Shown: piece after piece, positions 1 through 4,545 of the stretch
Layout of the letters: the number at the start of each line of letters is the position of its first letter
Numbering within the stretch: the stretch's first letter is position 1
DNA from: Spirochaetaceae bacterium
GTDB lineage: Bacteria; Spirochaetota; Spirochaetia; Treponematales; Breznakiellaceae
Assembly: GCA_031267475.1 (NCBI GenBank)
Contig: JAIRZA010000114.1
Span: 1-14,085 of the forward strand
DNA length: 14,085 bases
Reading direction: 5' to 3'
The notes under the pieces: generated by a model
Told to the model about the DNA's origin: nothing
What the model saw: only the letters and a program-made list of their open reading frames with translations
Databases searched by the model: none
Program-made: the position numbers and the translations under genes

Positions 1-966
1 AGATACTTTTTCGTCATAGTTGTTTTGCTCCCCTTTTCCTTACATGGACAAGTCGTCTACGAAGATGCGGGCATTGGGGCTTACACTTTTTCCATCTCGT
101 CGTCCTTCGGAATTAAATATGGACAAGCGGAAGAAATTGTGTTCAGCGACGCGGTGTCCGACACAAAGCTGAGCCAGCTTCTTTGGGACATGAAACCGCT
201 TTTTTACTGGGGCGCCGCGTTTGACTTTTCTCAACGCTTCCCAATGGACAGTTTTGGCTTTTTTGCAAACGCGGCTCTGCAAACCGCGCTGCCGGGAAAA
301 ACAGGCGTGATGGAGGACAGGGATTGGCTGGCGCCGGGCAACGGATTGTCGAATTTCTCTTCTCACGAAAACTATACGGAAGAAGCGCTGTTTTTTGATT
401 TCACAGCCGGAGCGTCCATTCCGGTAGCAAGCTGGGCGCGCGTCCAAATCTTCGCCGGTATAAGCTACATGGGACTAAAATGGACGGCGCGCGAAGGCTA
501 TTTGCAGTATGCGGCTAAATCAGGAAACACGTACGGATACTGGAACGCGTCGCTGCCCAAGATAGCGGTTTACGGACCCGTCATCGCCTACAAGCAGGAC
601 TGGTTGATTTTTACACCCGGCATAGCCCTGCGCGCCCCTCTTTTTGACAACTTTAACGCCGGTTTGATATTCAAAATCGGTCCTGTAATTTTTTGCGAAG
701 ATTTAGACGACCATTTTGAAAGAAGACTGGAATTTTCCGAATCGATGTACGGCGGGCTGATGCTGGAACCAAGGGGGGAGTTTTCCTTTTTGCTGAATGA
801 AAACATTAACTTTTCATTGGATGTATCTTACCGGTTCATACACGGCCCAAGGGGAGACACCAAGGTAAGAAGTACAGAAACCAATGCTACGCAGAAAAGC
901 AAAGACAGCGGCGGGAGCGGCTATTCCGTTTTAGACGCGGCGCTTTCAGTAACACTGCGTCTTTAG
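1..966 (+). CDS. Omptin-family outer-membrane aspartyl protease (5' end outside window)
   Basis: The reading frame is open from base 1, so the true start lies upstream. The first codons encode RYFFVIVVLLPFSLHGQ, the hydrophobic core and cleavage region of a Sec signal peptide; the TTG at 25 lies inside this core and is not the real start. The rest alternates short hydrophobic strands and polar loops and ends in Leu-Arg-Leu, as expected for a 10-strand omptin barrel. Counting from the first codon in the window, EDRDW (Asp106 and Asp108, bases 316-324) aligns with the OmpT Asp83/Asp85 pair. DLDDHF (Asp236 and His238, bases 706-714) aligns with OmpT Asp210/His212. Length (about 300 residues mature) fits omptins. 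The enzyme would sit in the outer membrane and cut exposed polypeptides at its outer face; known omptins prefer dibasic sites, but specificity here is unknown. It is followed by a lipoprotein gene on the same strand. Confidence 0.8.
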   Translation, partial: RYFFVIVVLLPFSLHGQVVYEDAGIGAYTFSISSSFGIKYGQAEEIVFSDAVSDTKLSQLLWDMKPLFYWGAAFDFSQRFPMDSFGFFANAALQTALPGKTGVMEDRDWLAPGNGLSNFSSHENYTEEALFFDFTAGASIPVASWARVQIFAGISYMGLKWTAREGYLQYAAKSGNTYGYWNASLPKIAVYGPVIAYKQDWLIFTPGIALRAPLFDNFNAGLIFKIGPVIFCEDLDDHFERRLEFSESMYGGLMLEPRGEFSFLLNENINFSLDVSYRFIHGPRGDTKVRSTETNATQKSKDSGGSGYSVLDAALSVTLRL

Positions 967-1022
967 AACATGGTAGATTCATCCTCGACCGGCGGGTAAT
1001 CGGACTTTCCTTAGACAGAATC

Positions 1023-1075
1023 TCACGGAATATGGCGAAAATATGACAAATGTCATATTCCGTGAACATTTTTTT
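1023..1075. terminator. 12-bp inverted repeat plus T-run, possible terminator after the omptin gene
   Basis: TCACGGAATATG (1023-1034) is perfectly complementary to CATATTCCGTGA (1054-1065), with a 19-base loop. Seven T residues follow at 1069-1075. This could end transcription of the omptin gene 57 bases upstream. The stem is A+T-rich in its inner half and the loop is long, so strength is doubtful. The right arm is shared with a second, inner palindrome (1040-1059), so the two RNA hairpins exclude one another. Confidence 0.45.
1040..1059. promoter_or_regulatory. 20-base palindrome, candidate operator before the lipoprotein gene
   Basis: AATATGACA-AA-TGTCATATT is a perfect 9+2+9 inverted repeat, the usual form of a dimeric repressor or activator site. 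A possible -10 (TATAAA, 1075-1080) lies 15 bases downstream, which would put the -35 region over the right half of the palindrome. No convincing -35 hexamer is visible. The regulator is not identifiable from this window. Confidence 0.4.
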
Positions 1076-1118
1076 ATAAAAATGAAGCGCGGCGCTTGTT
1101 TTACGCATAGTTATTGGT

Positions 1119-1123
1119 GGAGG
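1119..1123 (+). promoter_or_regulatory. Ribosome binding site that sets the lipoprotein start
   Basis: GGAGG lies five bases before the ATG at 1129. This favours that ATG over the in-frame TTG at 1114, which would place the Shine-Dalgarno sequence inside the gene. Confidence 0.75.
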
Positions 1124-1128
1124 ATGCT

Positions 1129-2193
1129 ATGCAAAAGCAATTTTTTCTTTTCACGCCGCTTTATGCCGCGGTAGTGTTTTGCGCCGCTCTGCTGTCTTGC
1201 GCTGACGACGCTACAATCAACAAGGTCATGGGCTCTGGTTCCGAAGCGCCCGTATTTATCGCTTATCGAGCGGAATCAGGTTCTGAAATTAAATTTCAGT
1301 TTTCCACGCCTGTAAAAATGGTTTACGCATTCCTTGACACCGGAGATGATTTCGAACCGTTTCCGGATGAATACAGCACCGCCGTCTCGCTGCGGTTTTT
1401 GTCGGATCATTCCGGCGGCAAAGCTATCACCGCCGATTTTTTAGTTGAAGACGCGGACGGAAACAGCTTGAATGTGCTTGTGCCTTTCAAAACGCGAAAT
1501 AACCGTATGCCCCAAATCCTAATCAATGAAATACGGCTTGATTACATCAAACCTTCCGCGGAATTCATTGAATTTTATACTAAAACAAGCGGTAATCTTG
1601 GCGCTTTGCGTCTATTTGCGACAAGCACAAGCCTTGACGAACCGATTTACGAGTTTCCGCCGGTGGAAGTTAAGGCCGGCGAGTATATAACGCTGCATTT
1701 ACGCACACTCGAAGATGATAAAGCGATTGATGAATTGGGAGATGCCCTTAATCTGGCGAGCGCCTCAAAAGCCGGCGACGCGAAAGACACCGCCCGCGAT
1801 CTATGGGCGCCCGGCGCGGTGAAATACTTGCACAGCGCCGATGTAATCTATCTGCTTGATCAAGACGACGTGATTCTTGACGGGCTTGCCATAGCGAAGG
1901 ATTCCGCGGATTGGGGTAAAAATAAAAATCTTTCCAAAGCCGCTGAATTGCTGGCAAAACAAGGCGCGTGGCTTAACGCGGAGGGGGAAGCTGTCAAAAC
2001 TCCCGGCGTCGCGGACACTGCAACAAGCGCCGGCACAACGCCTACGCGGACGCTTTGCCGCGATGAAACTAAACCTGACAGCAATACTTTGGATGACTGG
2101 TATATTTGCGTTACAAGCGGCGCGTCTCCCGGAGAGGAAAACAATCCAAAGCGCTATATCGCCGCTGCTAAATCGTCGGTAAAGAAGCGTTGA
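1129..2193 (+). CDS. Predicted lipoprotein with Ig-like and lamin-tail-like regions
   Basis: This encodes 354 residues from the ATG at 1129. The N-terminus is MQKQ followed by a hydrophobic stretch and the lipobox LLSC, so Cys24 should be lipidated and the protein anchored in the cell envelope. Residues about 40-125 resemble a bacterial Ig-like fold of the SbsA type (a motif like FQFSTPV, then DADGNSL). Residues about 128-255 begin ILINEIRLDY and continue with EFIEFYT, a pattern typical of lamin-tail (LTD) domains, in which a 'new element, who it belongs to' strand pair precedes a beta sandwich. The C-terminal 100 residues are polar and rich in Ala, Thr and Asp. No catalytic motif was recognised, and the function is unknown; a structural or adhesive surface role is only a guess. 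It lies downstream of the omptin gene on the same strand. Confidence 0.8.
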   Translation: MQKQFFLFTPLYAAVVFCAALLSCADDATINKVMGSGSEAPVFIAYRAESGSEIKFQFSTPVKMVYAFLDTGDDFEPFPDEYSTAVSLRFLSDHSGGKAITADFLVEDADGNSLNVLVPFKTRNNRMPQILINEIRLDYIKPSAEFIEFYTKTSGNLGALRLFATSTSLDEPIYEFPPVEVKAGEYITLHLRTLEDDKAIDELGDALNLASASKAGDAKDTARDLWAPGAVKYLHSADVIYLLDQDDVILDGLAIAKDSADWGKNKNLSKAAELLAKQGAWLNAEGEAVKTPGVADTATSAGTTPTRTLCRDETKPDSNTLDDWYICVTSGASPGEENNPKRYIAAAKSSVKKR

Positions 2194-2212
2194 CACCTGC
2201 ATTCCGCCGCGC

Positions 2213-2256
2213 CCTTCCGCGCCGCCCCGAAACGGCTTTCGGGGCGGCGCGGAAGG
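2213..2256. terminator. 20-bp perfect G+C-rich hairpin between convergent genes
   Basis: The arms at 2213-2232 and 2237-2256 are perfectly complementary over 20 bp with a four-base loop (CGGC). The hairpin lies between the lipoprotein stop (2193) and the stop of the converging JAMM gene (2260), as expected for a bidirectional terminator. Neither side has a T-run, so it is not a textbook Rho-independent terminator; it may instead block or protect the 3' ends of both transcripts. Confidence 0.7.
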
Positions 2257-2259
2257 CGG

Positions 2260-2682
2260 CTACGGGGTGTACTCAATAGGCTCTTCGATAACGGTATGTT
2301 CATTTTTATTGATTATAAAACTTTTTACCACCGGCTCCGCCTGCGCGAGCGACACAATTATATAACTTAACGAGCTGTCGAAAGCAAGGCGTATATCTTC
2401 TTCAGACGGACGCGCCGGAGTTGAGGGGTGGCTGTGAAAGTTGCCCAAAAGTGTAAGTCCGCGCTCGCGTATGTTTGCTATCGCGGCAAACTGATCTTCG
2501 CTCGACATGGAAAAATGTTCGGGGCTCTCGTCAATGTTTTTTAAGCAGTAAAGCGTTTCGGCTTTTTTTACGCCGCCGCCTGATTCGGCAAGGCCGGCGA
2601 ACAGTCCGCAGGCTTCGTTTGGGAGCGCGGCGCGGCTGCGCGCGATTATTTTTTCCAGCATATCCCGCGGCAATATCAGCAT
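2260..2682 (-). CDS. JAMM/MPN+ zinc metallopeptidase, likely sulfur-carrier processing protease
   Basis: This 140-residue single-domain protein has the complete JAMM signature. The upstream glutamate is Glu23 (NEACGLFAG), and the metal site fits the consensus HxHx7Sx2D: His83, His85, Ser93 and Asp96 in GNFHSHPSTPARPSEED. Bacterial stand-alone JAMM enzymes beside ThiS-like genes (Mec+, QbsD, HcyD) cut residues off the carrier C-terminus or release an amino acid attached to it. The gene overlaps the carrier gene by 7 bases: its ATG CTG lies inside the carrier's last codons TTA TGC TGA. This suggests translational coupling, since only a weak G-rich ribosome site is present. An alternative ATG at 2661 has no better ribosome site. 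It is the last gene of the block and ends before a strong hairpin. The family is certain; the substrate is inferred from position and from the carrier's tail. Confidence 0.88.
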   Translation of the reverse strand: MLILPRDMLEKIIARSRAALPNEACGLFAGLAESGGGVKKAETLYCLKNIDESPEHFSMSSEDQFAAIANIRERGLTLLGNFHSHPSTPARPSEEDIRLAFDSSLSYIIVSLAQAEPVVKSFIINKNEHTVIEEPIEYTP

Positions 2683-2885
2683 AAACCGCCGCCCATGAAG
2701 TAGAGTAGTTCTATTACATCGTTCTCGCCTATGGTTACGGTGTCAAATTCTTCGCGTTTAAGAATTGCTCCGTTTAATTGAACCGTAACGTACAGCGCGT
2801 CCTGCGTCTTTAGTTCGTCCAGCATTTTTGCGACAGATATTTTACCAGAAATACTGGCGGGTTTTCCATTTACTGTAATGTTCAT
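2676..2885 (-). CDS. ThiS/MoaD-like ubiquitin-fold sulfur carrier with a masked C-terminus
   Basis: This encodes 69 residues of beta-grasp type. It begins MNITVNGK, has a central VTVQLNGAIL strand and ends IELLYFMGGGLC. ThiS proteins normally end at the glycine pair, which is adenylated by an E1 and converted to a thiocarboxylate. Here Gly65-Gly66-Gly67 is followed by Leu68-Cys69, so the chain must be trimmed before activation. QbsE, which ends in Cys-Phe after its glycines and is trimmed by the JAMM enzyme QbsD, is a known parallel. AAGGAG lies 5 bases before the ATG. The gene sits 49 bases after the E1 gene and overlaps the JAMM gene. Whether the carrier feeds cysteine, homocysteine, thiamine or another product is not shown here; no thiazole-pathway genes such as thiG or thiH are nearby. 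Confidence 0.85.
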   Translation of the reverse strand: MNITVNGKPASISGKISVAKMLDELKTQDALYVTVQLNGAILKREEFDTVTIGENDVIELLYFMGGGLC

Positions 2886-2934
2886 AATCTCTCCTTATGG
2901 GTTTTGCTTCGTTTGTGTGTCGGTGTAGGGCTGC

Positions 2935-3750
2935 TCATTTTTTGCACATTTCGCACTCAGGTTTCTCGTAGTCGATCAGGTTGTTTATTGACGGGTTTTC
3001 GCCGCATACCGCGCACGAATTGTCTTTGGCTAGGGGCGTCTTGCGGAATTCCATTGTAAGCGCGTTGTAAGTCAACAGCCAGCCGTTCAAAAGTTCGCCT
3101 ATGTTAAGTAAAAATTTAAGGGTTTCGGTCGCCTGCAAGCTGCCGATCACTCCGCCCATTACTCCTAGCACTCCCGCCTCCCGGCAGGTCGGCACAGCGC
3201 CGGCGGGCGGCGGCTCTCGAAACACGCAGCGGTAACATGGTCCTTGTCCCGGAATGTATGTTAAGAGTTGTCCTTGAAAGCGGATAATGCCGGCGTGCGA
3301 AAATGGTTTTTTGAGTAGTACGCAAGCGTCGTTTATCAAAAATTTCGCGGGGAAATTGTCTGTTCCGTCAATGATAAAGTCGTAGTCTTTATCGCGTATT
3401 ATGTCGCTGATGTTTGACGATGTGATTAGTTCCGGGTATGTTATGACGTTGACGTCGTTGTTCATGGCGTTTATTGTTTCTTTGGCCGACTGTGTTTTGG
3501 CTTTGCCTACGTCCGCCGATGAATGTATGATCTGGCGTTGTAAATTGGAGAGGTCTACTACATCGGCGTCCGCTATTCCTATTGTGCCTACGCCTGCCGC
3601 CGCTAAATACATGGCGGCGGGCGCGCCTAGTCCGCCTGCGCCTATGATTAAGACTTTGCCGGTTAGTAGTTTTTGTTGTCCTTTAACGCTGAGTTCTTTC
3701 AAGATTATGTGTCGTGAATAGCGCTCGAGTTGCGCGTCTGTAAAAGTCAT
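2935..3750 (-). CDS. MoeB/ThiF/HesA-type E1 adenylyltransferase for the sulfur carrier
   Basis: This 271-residue E1-like enzyme would use ATP to adenylate the C-terminal glycine of the neighbouring carrier. Motifs in order: RYSRHI (10-15), the nucleotide loop GAGGLG (37-42), Asp61 and Asp63, NLQRQ (69-73), DGTDNF (128-133), and a zinc tetrad of Cys172 and Cys175 (CYRC) with Cys246 and Cys249 (CAVC). Cys189 in TCREAG sits where MoeB and ThiF carry their conserved cysteine. The chain stops after the zinc region and lacks a rhodanese domain, so sulfur must come from elsewhere. It ends with a further CEMC pair (Cys266, Cys269) of unknown use. Its ATG overlaps the tusA-like stop as ATGA, and GGAGG lies 9 bases upstream inside that gene. 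The family is certain; MoeB versus ThiF versus HesA cannot be separated by eye. Confidence 0.9.
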   Translation of the reverse strand: MTFTDAQLERYSRHIILKELSVKGQQKLLTGKVLIIGAGGLGAPAAMYLAAAGVGTIGIADADVVDLSNLQRQIIHSSADVGKAKTQSAKETINAMNNDVNVITYPELITSSNISDIIRDKDYDFIIDGTDNFPAKFLINDACVLLKKPFSHAGIIRFQGQLLTYIPGQGPCYRCVFREPPPAGAVPTCREAGVLGVMGGVIGSLQATETLKFLLNIGELLNGWLLTYNALTMEFRKTPLAKDNSCAVCGENPSINNLIDYEKPECEMCKK

Positions 3751-4010
3751 GCCGGAAAACCTCCTGTTAATCCACCTTTAATGACTAATAAACGGTATGT
3801 CCCGTCATCTAGTTTTTCTATTCGGGTAACTTTATGTCCTTCGTCTTTAAGGCTGCGCGGTACATTTTGAACTGGTTCGCCTTCGTTTAGTTTTACTTCT
3901 AGTGTCTCGCCGTCCGCTAGTTCTTCTAGCGCGACTTTCGTCTTAACGAAGGTTATCGGGCATACAACGTTGGTGATGTCGATGCTTGCATTGATTGTCT
4001 CATCTTTCAT
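3747..4010 (-). CDS. TusA/SirA-family sulfurtransferase
   Basis: This 87-residue protein has the TusA fold signature: Cys17 in NVVCPITFVKTKVALEEL, the persulfide-carrying cysteine before the first helix. The usual second proline of the CPxP motif is Thr20, as in several TusA-like subfamilies. It would carry a persulfide from a cysteine desulfurase or another donor. As first gene of the block, overlapping the E1 by 4 bases (ATGA), it is a likely sulfur donor to the activated carrier. The ATG at 4010 is the only possible start: stops TAA and TAG lie in frame just upstream, and no other start precedes Cys17. There is no Shine-Dalgarno sequence, and the promoter is so close that the mRNA should be leaderless. 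The exact subfamily and sulfur source are unknown. Confidence 0.85.
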   Translation of the reverse strand: MKDETINASIDITNVVCPITFVKTKVALEELADGETLEVKLNEGEPVQNVPRSLKDEGHKVTRIEKLDDGTYRLLVIKGGLTGGFPA

Positions 4011-4019
4011 ACTAATACT

Positions 4020-4046
4020 AGTATATTACTATATAATCCATGTCAA
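4020..4046 (-). promoter_or_regulatory. Sigma-70-type promoter of the sulfur-carrier block
   Basis: On the minus strand a perfect TTGACA (4046-4041) is followed after 15 bases by TATACT (4025-4020); a TACTAG shifted by two bases gives a 17-base spacer. Transcription should begin about 7 bases after the -10, near 4011-4013, directly at the tusA-like ATG. A 10-base palindrome ATACTAGTAT (4015-4024) overlaps the -10 and could be an operator, though a palindrome this short may be chance. Confidence 0.65.
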
Positions 4047-4073
4047 GCCCCCCGCCGCCAGCGGCGCAGACAA

Positions 4074-4331
4074 TCAAACGTAATACGCTATTTCCTCTTT
4101 CAACATTAGCTGGTTGTCTTTCATATTCAATACATACAAACGGGCGATTATGATATGCAATGGGCTCTCATATCCGTCCATTTTCACGGCGGGCCGGATC
4201 TTTTTCCCGCCAAGGATTTGACTGATGTTGCGCAGCCCGCGCATTGAGTCCAATATCACTATGGTCAGCGCCTTCCCTGCATTCGTCGTCTCAACTTCCG
4301 AAAAATACTCCCATATTCTTTCTCTTTTCAT
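4074..4331 (-). CDS. Small conserved-looking hypothetical protein
   Basis: This encodes 85 residues, which I do not recognise as a family. The chain begins MKRERIWEYFSEVE, has an amphipathic or weakly hydrophobic middle (ALTIVILDSMRGLRNIS), and a second half with a strand-like HIIIARLYVL. It shows no signal peptide, no clear membrane segment and no cysteines. Codon use is like that of the neighbours, which supports a real gene. The ATG is directly preceded by AAAGG with no spacer, and a possible -10 (TATGAT, 4348-4343) lies 11 bases before it, so initiation may be nearly leaderless. It lies 63 bases upstream of the tusA-like gene, which has its own promoter. Function unknown. Confidence 0.55.
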   Translation of the reverse strand: MKRERIWEYFSEVETTNAGKALTIVILDSMRGLRNISQILGGKKIRPAVKMDGYESPLHIIIARLYVLNMKDNQLMLKEEIAYYV

Positions 4332-4397
4332 CCTTTTATCTTATCATAGGTCATTCGTTCTTAGAAATTGATTTCCGTGGTGAGTACGGACAAGCCC

Positions 4398-4424
4398 TTG
4401 ACGCTGCCGCGAGCTTTATAGTAT
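4398..4424 (+). promoter_or_regulatory. Possible tRNA-Pro promoter
   Basis: TTGACG (4398-4403) and TAGTAT (4419-4424), 15 bases apart, precede the tRNA by 24 bases. An overlapping TATAGT (4417-4422) is an alternative -10. The spacing is shorter than the ideal 17, so the call is moderate. Confidence 0.4.
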
Positions 4425-4448
4425 CCTCTTAAAACAGTGTTTCAGATA

Positions 4449-4521
4449 CGGGCAGTAGCGCAGTTGGTAGCGCGCTTGGTTCGGGACCAAGAGGTCGCCG
4501 GTTCAACTCCGGCTTGCCCGA
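4449..4521 (+). tRNA. tRNA-Pro (anticodon CGG)
   Basis: The 73-base gene folds as a standard cloverleaf. The acceptor arms are CGGGCAG and TTGCCCG with one G-U pair, the anticodon stem is CTTGG/CCAAG with loop TTCGGGA, and the T stem is GCCGG/CCGGC around TTCAACT. The anticodon CGG is at 4482-4484 and reads CCG proline codons. The C1-G72 pair and A73 discriminator are bacterial proline identity elements. The 3' CCA is not encoded and must be added after transcription. It runs towards the end of the addA-like gene, 24 bases away. Confidence 0.97.
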
Positions 4522-4545
4522 AACGACTATATTGCGGAATGGATG

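Noticed and set aside
25..27. TTG as start codon of the omptin gene
   Set aside because: It lies inside the hydrophobic core of the signal peptide and the frame is open to base 1, so the gene is simply cut by the window edge.
40..447. Open frame on the minus strand opposite the omptin gene
   Set aside because: Shadow of the real gene: low-complexity, Arg/Cys-rich translation with no ribosome site, while the plus strand has clear omptin catalytic motifs.
4053..4066. Short hairpin CGCCG-CCAG-CGGCG between the small unknown gene and the tusA-like promoter
   Set aside because: Only five base pairs and no T-run; too weak to call a terminator.
4244..4432. Plus-strand frame of 62 codons reaching to the tRNA promoter
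   Set aside because: It is antisense to the start of the small unknown gene, has no ribosome site, and its composition is typical of a reverse shadow.
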